From positions 44,154,189 through 44,218,188 of the forward strand of contig CM035163.1 of assembly GCA_020205615.1 (NCBI GenBank): a stretch of DNA of 64,000 nucleotides. The letters run 5' to 3'. Source of the stretch: Panax quinquefolius. Lineage: Eukaryota; Streptophyta; Magnoliopsida; Apiales; Araliaceae. Shown one piece after another: positions 1 to 11,424 of the stretch (the first letter of the stretch is position 1; each line of letters begins with the position of its first letter). Below the pieces are notes generated by a model, which did no database searches, was not told where the DNA came from, and saw only the letters and a program-made list of their open reading frames with translations. The position numbers and the translations under genes were made by a program.

Positions 1-101
1 TACGTTTGTCGTATTGTGTAAATTAAGTTTGTATTTAAATTATTTACCATGTATTTGGTGACTTAGAATGGGTTGTGTATACCTATTTTGGGGGTGTCAC
101 A
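1..101 (+). mobile_element. 3' end of a Tekay-type LTR (element lies left of window)
   Basis: The first 101 bases match, at roughly 80 percent by eye, the reverse complement of the left end of the LTR that starts at 41784. Both share the run CCTATTTTGGGGG followed by a GTCACA terminus. Orientation is therefore plus, and position 101 is the LTR edge. The bases after 101 are not the TTGGTATC primer-binding site seen inside the related element at 49581-49595, so this is a 3' LTR (or solo LTR) whose element extends left of the window. Confidence 0.75.
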
Positions 102-731
102 TTCCAAGTCCCAGATTTTGAAAAGTACAATGGGTTAAGAGATCCTTATAACCATATGAAAGTGTATATCAGAGAACTAGGTTCCTACGCAGAGGATGAG
201 ATGCTCCGAATGCAGTTATTCTAAAATAGTCTAACTGGAGAAGCCAGAACATGGTATGCTCGACTTGACAACTCTAAGTTCCACAACTAGAAAGAATTGG
301 CCCACGCTTTGCTCAACCAATAAGTTTCTAATCTCAGATGGCTCTGGAAAATTATCAAGTGACCAAAGTTAAAAAATAGAAAAGTGAGACTTTCCGTGAA
401 TATGCCCAAAGGTGGAGACGAATGGCGGGACAAGTTACCCCACCTATGACAGAGACTGAAATGGTAATGACTTTCATCGACATTTAGGAGGCTCCATATT
501 ATGAAAGAGTCCTAGCTGGAATCGAAAAACCATTCTCCGAAATGATAAAACATGGGGAAATGGCTAAAATAGGGTTGAAATCAGGAAAAACTAAAGAGCT
601 CATTGCTTTGGAAGCAATGGCTGAGCACCTCCAAACCGGGAATTATGGGAGTAACTTTAAGAGGACCTATAAGAAAAAGGAAGAATATGTATCCATAATA
701 CTCCAAATTTAAACTCGGCGAGGAAGTCAAA
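102..731 (+). pseudogene. Tat/Ogre-type gag relic
   Basis: The translation shows a plant Ty3/gypsy Gag core: a 'DPYNHMKVYIRELG' segment near 145-185, then 'SLTGEARTWYARLD' near 230-270, and after a frame change 'ETFREYAQRWRRMAGQV' near 390-440 and 'APYYERVLAGIEKPFSEM' near 490-545. This layout (helical capsid-like Gag before any zinc knuckle) is typical of the Tat/Ogre lineage. There are several in-frame stops and at least one frameshift. No start codon, protease or zinc knuckle is present, because the relic is cut by an LTR on the left and by the outer LARD at 732. It is the oldest layer visible in the window. Confidence 0.8.
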
Positions 732-2958
732 TGTAACGCCTCCAAATCTGGTCTATCTTCATACCCGGATTCCGTACGTCATGGTCCAACTTATTTCCAA
801 ACATACATCATTTTATACTGAAATATAACAACATACATTCTTAATTCCTAGGTTCTAATACCTTATAACCTCGTTCATTACAAATAATGATAATTACATT
901 ATTCTTTACATCTTACAAGAATGACTTTCATCCGCCACCAAGGATACATAACAGTTCATCAAACTAGTCTATAGTTTAATTCTATCATTCTATATTTCAA
1001 GTCTTCGCTTGATCTTCACACTCATTCATCTAATGAATGTCACTTCTTCTGGATACCGATCAACTTGATCTTTATGGGATCCTTAAGTTCTTCTACTCGT
1101 ACGCTGAAAATGTTTTTCATTTAAAGCAAGTGTGAGCATTAAATTGCTCAGCAAGTCATAGCAGTTGAACAAACAACTTTAAGAATTCAAACATTCCATT
1201 AAAACTTTGATAACCGAACAAATGTTATGAAGCAGCTTGAATAATAGGAATAATCTCGATTCCTATCATTTTAAAACATTAGTCACCTTTACTTTGAAAT
1301 ACTTTCATTCTCTACTCTCTTTAATACACGTCATGTCTGGCTAGAATCTTTAGCACAGACTTAACAAAAATGGTTCATGTATAAATATAACATTCTCTTA
1401 TTAAACAGTTCAATCACAGAGCAGTTCATCTCATAGAAAAAATGAAGTGTTCAAATTGTAGCACAAGGCCTCATACGTTCTACCACCTTGTAAAAATATC
1501 ACACATTTGTGCATAGACAAAACTTCTCAAGTTCAACATCTGAGAAGTTTAAGAAACTAGCATTCATTTAAAATATGAATGAAGTTACAAAACTTGCCTT
1601 ATGTACAGCTACAGCTTACATTGAACTGTTCATTCTAATTCCTATATAACACATAAGGAATACATACACTAATTAGTCATATATATTTAACTTATGCATT
1701 AGTTACTTAACTTTACTTCCTAGGGTTCGCGTTCTTACAATCTAAGATTACGCGACCAACTTTCATTACCGGTTTACGCCTTCATGACATACGAAGATGT
1801 CTTACTCAATACGTTCATCATCTTTGATGGTTTGCATTCTTATCTTTTTCTTATAACTCTTCTAGGACTCAGCACACATTGTGTCTCTGGTAGTAGTCCA
1901 TATGGTACTCTAAGTGGTTTCCCACAAACAACCAACAAACAAGTTCCCATCTCATCTACACTGCCATCACAATGAGTTAGATCGGTTGCCAGTTTTGTAT
2001 ATACCTTCGCTCTCTGAAGGAATTATTTAGCCCAGCTCCCATATGTCAACTATCAAAGATTACGATTGTACCACAACCTAAATTATCTTAACTTATCTGA
2101 ACCATTAAACTATAACGTTCGTTAAGTTAATTTCTTATTTCTTATGGCTTTTTGGCAACTAAATGCCATACTTCAGGATTCATTCTTTGTCGTCTAAGTC
2201 CTATAGTCTTTTGTATACTCAGAACGATCGCTCAAGTTAATCATTAACTCGACTTCTTTATATTAAACGTCATTGTCTTTAATTCAGTTCTTCATCGTTC
2301 ATGGTTTAATCATTGGTCTTCATTATCTTACGGTTAAACCATACACGGGGTGTATGTTCTATCCGTTTAGTATTTGCGTACACTCAACCTTCACGCCGGT
2401 TAAAGTGTTTAACGCTTACATTTCATTCTAACATTCTCTATCCGACTCACCCTCGAACTTCATTAATCTTATTACCGTTCGTTATGGCTTTCTTGATAAT
2501 TCATATCGTACTTAATACTTTCGTTATCCATTACATGAACCCCACATTCATTACTCATTCTTAATGTCGAAGCCATACCATTCGTTGTATGCTAAGACCG
2601 GTCGTTCATCGCAACAACGTTGCGTTCACAACGTCTATACGCTTTACACTTATCTCCCATTACGACAACATAACATAAAAATGTTATTCATTACCCTCGT
2701 CACTTAACATCTAAGGAATCACAATCATCGCAATCCCCCACATTCATTTATCGCGACTACGATCCCTGGATATCGATTCCGTAACCCGCGTTTACATTAT
2801 TTATCTTTTAATCTCGTTTAATCTTTTCATTCAACCTTTACTAAAGGTTTAATTCACTTGATTAAGTGTTAAATTTGATTAACTACACGTTCATTAGCTT
2901 TCGTTACACTTTCCCCAGAATTTGAGCAGTTAAAAGCTCATCACTAGGCCTTGCCCTG

Positions 2959-2981
2959 CACCGGCGTTGCGGCGCCGGTTC
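2959..2981. other. GC-rich hairpin inside outer LARD LTR
   Basis: ACCGGCG (2960-2966) and CGCCGGT (2973-2979) form a 7-bp perfect stem with a short loop. It sits in a local GC-rich patch (about 2950-3060) within an otherwise very AT-rich LTR. No function is known to me. Confidence 0.5.
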
Positions 2982-3570
2982 CCTTAACAATCCTCGCTCT
3001 GCAGCGCCACTGGCACCGTGACACCACCCTCTGTGTTATAACTCGCGCTACGGCACGAGTTTCCAGTGTGCAACTCCCTAGTTTGGTGGTGCATCCCTAA
3101 CTCTTGAATTTTTTTTCGAAGTGTTTGATCGTTTTGAGACGCTTACTTTCCGATCTCATAACTTATTCATTATAACTCGCAACGAGGTTGTTCTAAAGCC
3201 ATTCTCTTGCTTATCTTACGTACTTCAATCCTTCTAGACAGAAATGTGTTCTGAATCCGTTAACATGCCATTCAATTGGCTAAATCTTCATCCTTCGTTT
3301 ATTTTATGTTTTTAACGTTCTTCGTTCATTAGTCCGTAATTCGGTCATCCGAACTCGGAATTCATTCATTCTTGAGTCCACGACTCACGTTTTCTATGTT
3401 CTCTTACATTCTTATGAAAACCCTACACGTTCGGGTTCATTTACACACTTTCTAATTCTCGTTCGTCTTTTATGAAATTTTTGCCATAACTTCGTTATAG
3501 CTAAGTTTTAAACCGTTCTTCGTGAATGTTTCTACTGTTCCTAATCAAGAAATAAACAACTAACTTATAA

Positions 3571-3642
3571 GCGATGGTTTTAAATTTGTCCATCAACAAC
3601 AATTACACTACGATGGTTTAAAATTTGTCCATCAACAGCGTT
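3571..3642. repeat. Short tandem duplication in outer LARD LTR
   Basis: Two copies of a unit of about 39 bp containing AAATTTGTCCATCAACA, nearly identical, side by side. Probably replication slippage. Confidence 0.6.
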
Positions 3643-3765
3643 TTTCGCATTCTTCGTTCGTTCTTCATTTTTAATCACTATTTTGATTACGATCTCACTT
3701 TTTATTGGAATTTGATGTTATAAAACACCATTCCTTATTTATTTCACTGAATCGTTGATATAATT

Positions 3766-6700
3766 TGTTACAACCCGATATTTTCTATACAAATAAATTA
3801 GAAATTTTACGTATAATTTTTTTTTGTATTTATTAAAATAAATATGGGAATATGTGCCAAGATAATGTGTGTATGTATTTATGTGATAATGTGATCAATA
3901 TTTGATATTATAAATATAAACGCTAATTAGGTAAACCCTAATCATTGACTCAAAACCCTAACCAATATTTAAAAACCCTAACTGTCAAATTAGGAAACCC
4001 TAATTATAAATTTTAGAAACTAATTTTATTTTATTTTAAACCTTAAATGAAAGCTTCGTAACCTAATTATACATTAGGTGAGACAATTAAATAACCTAAG
4101 GGTTATGGTAATAAGGAAAGGTTAGTATTTAATATGTATAATAACTTAAGTGGATAATCTTGTTATTTCAAGTGACTAATAATTTAAACCTATTTCTTGT
4201 AAACCTAATTAGGTTATGAGCTAAAGTCACATGTATAAGTAATTAAATTTCATAAGATTGGGAATAGGAACCCTAAATAAACAATTTGGGTAGTATATAT
4301 TAAAATTGTTAGACTATGTTCATTTCATGACCCAAAATAATTAAAGGAGAAGCCCAAAAGAAATAAAATGCAATCCCAAACTTAGTCTACTTGATTAAGG
4401 GTATTTTAGACCTTTGGTTAATCAAATTTGTGCATTAAAGTTAAAGAAAAATGGATGATATAATGGGGCAAGGGGGGACCGACCAATTAGGCCTTTTTAT
4501 GGCAAGAAGATTATGCTAATCAAGTTCCATAAGTAGAAGTCTTACACACAAGGACAACTGTGTCATGCTCCCATTGGTTGCAAATCTAATTAGCACCCTC
4601 AATCACATGATTATGCTTAATCGGAAGAGATAAGGTGAAGCCTTTTATCCTTGGGAAAATAAATGTATGGGGGATAATAGTTAATCACACATTTCATTTG
4701 CTAGAATATTTCAGTTTCTCTCATTCTTCTTCTTCTATCTTTTTCTCCCAAGCTAGTAGCATACAAGAGAGAAAAGAGAGAGAGAGTTCGGTTTTTCTAA
4801 AAGTGGGAGAGGAGTTGTTGTTCATGCATCCTAAGTTCATTACTTACTTTGGAAGAACAAGAAGGATAGCAACAAAAACTAGGTGAGGTTCTCATCCTTT
4901 TCTTTTCTTATTCTTCTTCTATTTTGATTTTTACCTCATCATATATGGGGGTGATGGTCTAATACTCAAAGTACCCTTGTTCTACATATCATCATGTATG
5001 GAACTAAGTATCTTGAGTGTTAGATCAAAGGTTTAGAGGAAGGAAATAAGCATATGTTCTCCAAGGGGTGAAACCCTTATTTTTCTTCTACTAAATCTTG
5101 TGTAACTCAAGTTTTACAACTTGTATTTGTGATCCGTCAAAGGGGGGTGCTAGATACATGAGTTATCTAGTAAAACCAAGTGGTAGAACACAAATCTAGC
5201 ATGTATTGAAGCCATGGGGGCTGTTTTCCCCAAAACAGTCCACTTAAAAAGTTAAGGTTTCAAAACACTAAATAGCTACTATTCCTGTTTTTCTTAAGGC
5301 TGTTTCGGATAGTTGCAAGTCTTTTAAAAATCTAGAAAAAGTCACAGAGGTACCTTAAGAAGTTATCTACGTGTAGGAAAAATAACGGACACGTTTCGAG
5401 TTATAGGTTGTGCGTAATGGCTATTTCCGTAAAGGACTCCTAAATATTAACACCCGAATATCTCACAGTGTATATATGGGAAAAATCCGAAAATTTTACA
5501 GTAGGTACACATATGTTATGAGAGTATACCCTGAAAATTTAAAAATTTTCTGAGCAAAACTCGATTTATGAAAAATAAAGCAAGATCCGAGTGTTTTGGG
5601 CACTTCAAAAAAAGTAAATCATTTTCTAAAATTCCAGCAAAATTTGGGGATCATTGTTGGGTCATATACTGTCCAAATCTAGAAAAGAAGAACTTTTGGA
5701 ATCAGTTTGGTATTTTTCCTAAAAATGATGAAGTTATGAATAAAAAGAAATAAATAGTTAAATGATGTCCTAAATAAGAAAAATGTGATTTTAATGCTTG
5801 AATACTCCTAATATATAATATTATAACTATTTTAGAGCATTTTGGTAATTTATAATAAGAAATATTATTTATGACCTTTTATGGATATTAAATAAGTGGT
5901 TTTGTAAAGGGTGAACAATTAGAATAAATTGTTTATTGATCAAATAAATTATTAAAATGATATTATGATATTAATAATATTAGAATATGATATTGTTAAG
6001 TAAATAAGAATATTAAGATTAAAACTTCATTAAATATTACAAGATGTGATTTTTAACCCTATATCATATACGCTCATTGATTATCAACATGTTAGTATAT
6101 GGTAGTTCAGATATATATTACGTTTCGATAATTTTTATAAATGGTTATACAAGTGTCCCCACTTGGATAATCATTCACATTTAACCACATGTTGATACAC
6201 CTTTGTTAATTACCCGTATATATATGTTGAATTATAGATTATTGTTGAACAAGATAAAACCTTATTATTATCCAACCGAATTGCTTTGGTTTGGAACCCC
6301 AAACAAATATGAACATCCTTACACGGAAAACTTTTATGCACCAAGGTGGGATGAGTGAACGATAACATCGTTCTTGCATGTAGTATTGATCAATACAGGT
6401 ACAAAATTTGATCACCCACGCGTGCGTAAGTTATAATGATTTCTGAGATGAAGTTACGCTTAACCTTTTGAAAATGAAAACAATGTTCATAGTATGTCCC
6501 CTTAACCCTATTTATAGTCAGTACGTAGTTTCAAAAATTTGAAAGAGGGTTGTTATGTTATTATTATTGGTTCAGATTACTTCACAACTATTGATTTGTT
6601 GTAGAATGGTAGTACAAAGAAAACATTTAAATTTCTTCAGCTTATATATATATATATATAATTTTTATTATTTGCTAGACACTCAATTGCTCATCCTTGC

Positions 6701-7018
6701 TTAATTTAAATGTTTTCAGCTAAGTGTGAACAACCTGAAGGCTCTGTTAGAAACAAGGGAAAGGGAAAGGTTGCTGAATGATTTCAATTTTATCTTATGT
6801 AATAGTTTATTATTATTAAGACAACGTTATATACTTATTATCATGTGTTGTAAGGAATGATTAAAGGTTACCTACTTGGGAGCTAGACTTTGATAATTAT
6901 ATAAATTAAGTTTAATATTTATACTATTGTTATTATTATTAGTATTATTCCGCTCATAGAAATGGTATCGTGAAGCACTGAATTCGGGTTTCAAGTACCT
7001 GAATTTGGGGGCTTTACA
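3766..7018 (+). mobile_element. Solo LTR, 3.25 kb, Ty3/gypsy LARD/Tekay-like
   Basis: Starts TGTTACAACCCG and ends GGGGGCTTTACA, flanked by a perfect 5-bp TSD, TAATT at 3761-3765 and 7019-7023. No internal region or second LTR is present between the TSDs, so this is a solo LTR left by LTR-LTR recombination. The TG..CA ends, the TGT-ACAACCCG start and the internal AAGGGAAAGGGAAAGG stretch (about 6755-6770) resemble the LTR of the LARD at 7596. The 61-residue ORF near 5568-5753 lies inside the LTR and shows no domain. Confidence 0.85.
6645..6660. repeat. (TA)n microsatellite
   Basis: A pure TA run of about 8 units inside the solo LTR. Confidence 0.7.
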
Positions 7019-7311
7019 TAATTCATTCGGATCGCTCAAATTCATTATGAATCTTATACTTCCTTAAGAAATTTATAACATAAACTTCAAATTCTTATTT
7101 CTTCATTTTCTCATGATTTCAACCATATGAACTCATTTCTAACATCTTTTACTTCTTATTATCATTAATTTATGTTTTAAACATATAAAACTTAAAGAAA
7201 AATATGTAGAAGTTAGGTTTTATATACCTTTCTTCTTTAATCTCCTTCCGTCGGACAAAGTTTGCTCACGAGCCAACTTTTCCTCTTCCTTTCCTTGTTC
7301 CTCCCATCCGA

Positions 7312-7334
7312 ACTCTCTCTCTCTCTCTCTCTCT
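7312..7334. repeat. (CT)n microsatellite in outer LARD LTR
   Basis: About 11 CT units (GA on the element's sense strand), roughly 50 bases downstream of the TATA-like box in the element's orientation. The position fits the 5' leader of an LTR transcript. Confidence 0.65.
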
Positions 7335-7381
7335 AAAGTGTTGGAGAATTTTCAAAATCCCAATCAAATGAGATTAAGCTT

Positions 7382-7392
7382 CCTTTTTATAG
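7382..7392 (-). promoter_or_regulatory. Candidate TATA box of outer LARD LTR
   Basis: On the minus strand the bases read CTATAAAAAGG, a close match to the plant TATA consensus, followed downstream by a GA-repeat leader. A transcription start about 30 bases further (near 7350) is inferred, not seen. Confidence 0.45.
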
Positions 7393-9544
7393 ATTTTTAA
7401 AGCTAGGGGCAAAATAGTCATTTCGCCCCTAAATCACTATTCACACCTCCTTACTATTCACGAAACTTCCCTTGGAAGCTTCGTGCTTCCATCTTGCGGA
7501 ATTCGTCCGACAGTTCGAAAACTGCGATTCTCGGAATCCAAATATTTTTTGATATTTTGTCTTTCCTTTACCGATTAACTTTTATGTATTCTTCGTGTGA
7601 CAACCCGAAAATTTATAAAATCTTGAATGATTAGAATAAAGGTTAAAGAATAAAACCTAGATGAGAATTTGAGGATTTATTTAAAATTTATGTTAATGCG
7701 ATAAGGATATTATATTATAATATCTTAGGTATGTAAATAATTGTATTTGCATAAGAAATTATGTGTGACATATTTATTTTACAATTATAAAATAAATATG
7801 TAATTTAAATATGTTATGTTATGTTTTATATATTTTATATATCAAAGATGGGTTATGTAAATTATATGTTTCCAAGAGGGTAAAATAAATTAAAGAGAAT
7901 TATGTAGTAAGTTGTTTGATTAAATCAAGTTACTGGGATTGGATAATTAAATTACTTAACAAAAGCATTAAAAGAATAGTTAAATTAATTATTTTATGAA
8001 GCCAAGTGTAGCAAATAAAATAAATCACAAATTTAGGCAATTAAGGGGAGGATGCACCAGATCCCTCAAGGGGGGAATTAATCATATGGGTAAAAATTAT
8101 TATTTTTTTAAATCTTTTATGTGCCTACGTGTCACCATGTAATTTAAGTCTTTTTTTTTTCTCTTTGCCAGGATATGCAAGGGATTCTAGAGAGAGAAGA
8201 TGGGAGTAAAGGAAGGGGGAATGTACCGGGTATTAGAGGGAGTATGAGCATGTGCAATATTTGTTTTGTCAAAGTTGAGATTCACACTCAATCTAAGTGT
8301 CTCTCTTATAGCCTAGCCATATTTCTCCAAGATTTTGCAAGATTATGAGAGAGAAGGTGAGAGATATGTTGGGAGATTTTAAGTAGATATTCAAGTTATA
8401 TGCATACATATATAACATGCATTTTTACCACAAGTTTACTTCTTTTTCTCTTTCATCATTTCTAAATAACTTAAGAGCTAAAGGAGAGAGAAAATAGAGA
8501 GAGAGAGAGCCCAAGGGGCTACCGACTTTATGAAGTAGAATGGAGGAGATTTTCATGTCTCCAAGAATCATGAAGTTACTTTGTAATGGAAGGAGAAGAA
8601 AGGCTTCAAAGGTATAAACCCTAAACACTTAAATCTAGGTATTTTATTTTGATGATTTGATTAAATATGAAGTTATGTTTCTAAACTCTAAAACTCTTGA
8701 TCTACATGTTTTACTGTGTGTTATGTGTAGATCCAAACATTTTGTCTGTTAAAAGTTGGATCAATGAAAAGAAAAGTAAAGTAGTTTTTGAAAAAAAAAA
8801 CTACTGGACTTCTGCCCCTAAACAGAAAATTCTGGTTAGTTAGAATGCTCTAAAAAATTTGGGCCTTTGGTATGTTGTAGTACACTAAATAATATTTCCA
8901 TAGACTCCAGAATGGACTAAATCCGACTTCGGAGGAGAGAGTTATGATATTTCAAAGTAGTAGCGTCAAAACTGGAAAACAAAGTCGGATCAGTCACTTT
9001 ACACGGAATTTATGGAATTCTGTAGAATTTGGAAAAGGTCAAAGAATAAAAGTTGTAGTCCCAGAAGTTAGCTTCTCGTGGGCTCAAGAATCGCCTAAAA
9101 ATGTTTTAAAACGAAAAAGTTATGATTGTTTTAGCAAAAGTTGTTTTGAGTCTTTTGAGGAAAAACAGACTATTTTGGAAAGTCAAGGGTTGGGGCAGTT
9201 TTGTCATTTTTCAAAAATTCAAAAAACTCTGGAAAAATTTGGGAGGATAATATGATAAGTTTTCTAACATCTCCAAGTGGAATCATTGAAAGAGGAGTTG
9301 TAGATTTTCGTATGGACTATTTTTAACAAAACACGAAAAAGTGAAAAAATAAAAAAAGCTACTGCCCAAAATTTTGTAAGGGCTGTTTTGGCTAATAAAT
9401 TTGTTAGAAAAATTTCGGCCTTTTGGGAAATGAAAATATATGGTACAAAGTACCTCATGTCCAAAAGTGAGCTCATTCCGACTTAGAATGAAAAAGTTAT
9501 GACTATTTCAATATTTAAGTTTTTCTGACGAAAAACTCTATAAC

Positions 9545-9562
9545 CGGAGTTCTATAACTCCG
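9545..9562. other. Perfect 7-bp stem hairpin in LARD LTR (5' copy)
   Basis: CGGAGTT-CTAT-AACTCCG forms a seven-pair stem with a four-base loop. The 3' LTR keeps the same 18 bases at 27381-27398. Confidence 0.55.
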
Positions 9563-10257
9563 ATGACCATGAAATTTAAACTGGAGGCTCACGTTAACAC
9601 ATAAAAGATTGTGTCAAGAGATGGGAATTTCTGGAGTTAAGCTTTAGGTAGCTAATTTCTTAAGGAATTAACAAGAAATTGATTTTTGAAAAATACTTAA
9701 GGGAGTTGAAATTTTTTTAAAAAAATACTTTTTGTGTATGAAATATATGTATATATGTTTGGACAAAGGATAGAAAAATAATAAGTTGATTTGGTAATTT
9801 TTATGGAAATAGTTTAGTTATGAACATATGAATTAAATATGTTATGTGAAGTTGAAAAATTGGAAAATAGGATTTATGACCTGAGACCCTTAAGCATGAT
9901 TTGTGCAGATTTGTGACAAAGGTTTTGGGTCGGGTTTGAGGTGTTATGAAGTTTATGGCATTTTAGAATGCTTAAACAAGTTAATTAAGGAAAGGAAAAA
10001 AATGAACTAAATTGTTTATTAATGTGATTAATGACTTAAATTATTTTTTTTATATGACTAATAATATTGGATTAAGATATTATTAGTAGTATTTGACTGT
10101 AATGTTATTAAAGAGTTAATAACAATAGTATAAAATATTATTACATAATTAATAATATTCGATGGGAGATTAAAATTAGAGATTAAGTTATTTTTTTATA
10201 TAGTTGTTGAATTTGGTATTCAAAGAACTATAGTATGCTTGTAATAGACTAAAATGA

Positions 10258-10420
10258 TAATTCAGGTTGCTGAATTGAATTTTGGGTTGCTGAAATGAAT
10301 CCGGTCTACTGAAATGGTTTCAGTATGCTGAAATATTTTGTGGTTTGCTGAAATAGTAATTTCAGGATGCTGAAATGTAATCCGGTTTACTGAAATGATA
10401 TTTTAGTTTATTGAAAGTTT
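10258..10420 (+). repeat. 20-bp minisatellite in inner LARD 5' LTR
   Basis: About eight degenerate units of 20-22 bp built on TTGCTGAAATG. Several units form short perfect stems, for example TTTCAG-TATG-CTGAAA and ATTTCAG-GATG-CTGAAAT. The copy in the 3' LTR is at 28052-28210. Confidence 0.75.
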
Positions 10421-11412
10421 ATCTAGCTTACTAAGATATCATATAAAGAGGACAAACTTATAAGAATAAGTATAAGTTATAAGTGATGAAAAGATTATCA
10501 AAGTATAATGATAAATACTAAGACTAAGGTGTAATGTCTAATACTTAACTTGTGATTGAAGGTTAAATAAGTTAATATAAGATGATGAAATTATAAGTAA
10601 GTAATGAATATGGTGGTAAGGTTATCTAATATTTGACTATGTGTTTAAATGTTAGATAGTTTACTTATAAGGTATGTTATGCTAATTGAAAGATCAATCT
10701 TATAACTGATAGGTCTTTTCAATAAGGACGTTAACTTAGATTGCGTAGCAGTAATCAACGGTTCAGGCAAGTTTCCCTAACTCAAACTTGAGTTGTATGT
10801 TCAAAGTATGTTAGTGAATAATTGTTGTTGATTATTCACGTCTATACTGATTATTGATTCGCACTTAGTGCATATTGCATATGTTCATCAGGTATGAAAG
10901 GCTGATCACCTTCATTACCATAAGGTGTAGTTAAATTGTTCATGGTCATTGTTGACCTTCAAACATTATTGATTCAGTCATGCAATTATTGAAACTTGAT
11001 TCATGTTATTTCACAATTATTATATTGTTGAAAACTTGAAAGCTTATTCATTCTTTTCATTCATGATATATCTCCATTGTATTTAAAACTTGCTGGGTAA
11101 ATTTGTTGCTCACCCTTGCTATATCATGATAAAATTTTCAGATTAAGATGAAAGCTTGAATAAGGACAGAGGCAAAGGCAAAGTGAAAGATTAAATTATG
11201 GTGCAGTTAGAACTATTAAATTTTTTGACAAAAATAGCATTGTAAATCTTTTTAGATATTGAAGGTATGTACTTAGTTAAGGTTATAGACCTTGGAAATG
11301 ATGTGTAAAAGTTTAATACATAAAAAAATTATGTTTATATCTTCCTCAATAGTTATACAAATATTATACCAGATCCTTGGTGATTAGAACCGGGATTTGA
11401 GGCTACTATAGT

Positions 11413-11424
11413 TGGTATCAAAGC
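11413..11424 (+). promoter_or_regulatory. Primer-binding site, initiator-Met tRNA type
   Basis: TGGTATCAAAGC begins two bases after the 5' LTR. It differs by one base from the usual plant TGGTATCAGAGC site complementary to the 3' end of initiator tRNA-Met. It is where reverse transcription would be primed. Confidence 0.75.

Larger units (their letters stand above)
7596..11410 (+). mobile_element. Inner LARD, 5' LTR
   Basis: Starts TGTGACAACCCG at 7596 and ends CTACTATA at 11410 (the terminal CA has changed to TA), 3815 bp. The matching 3' LTR is 13655-14168 plus 25345-29202. In two 60-bp samples near 10741 and 28530 I count 0 and 3 differences, so the two LTRs are only a few percent diverged. 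The TSD is CTTCG (7591-7595) against CTTCA (29203-29207). Relative to the 3' LTR this copy lacks about 580 bp near 7685. It contains a 20-bp minisatellite (10258-10420) and a perfect hairpin (9545-9562). Confidence 0.88.

Noticed and set aside
2313..2564. 83-codon ORF with hydrophobic stretches
   Set aside because: Lies inside the outer LARD LTR on the antisense strand of the element. Composition explains it.
4635..4886. 83-codon ORF rich in Ser and Phe
   Set aside because: Within the solo LTR, low complexity (CT/TTC-rich), no domain.
8944..9255. 103-codon ORF in the LARD 5' LTR
   Set aside because: The colinear copy in the 3' LTR (near 26777) is interrupted by stops and length changes, and there is no domain. 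Treated as noncoding LTR.
10258..10420. Regularly spaced short repeats, CRISPR-like at first sight
   Set aside because: Units of about 20 bp follow each other without unique spacers, inside a plant LTR. It is a minisatellite.
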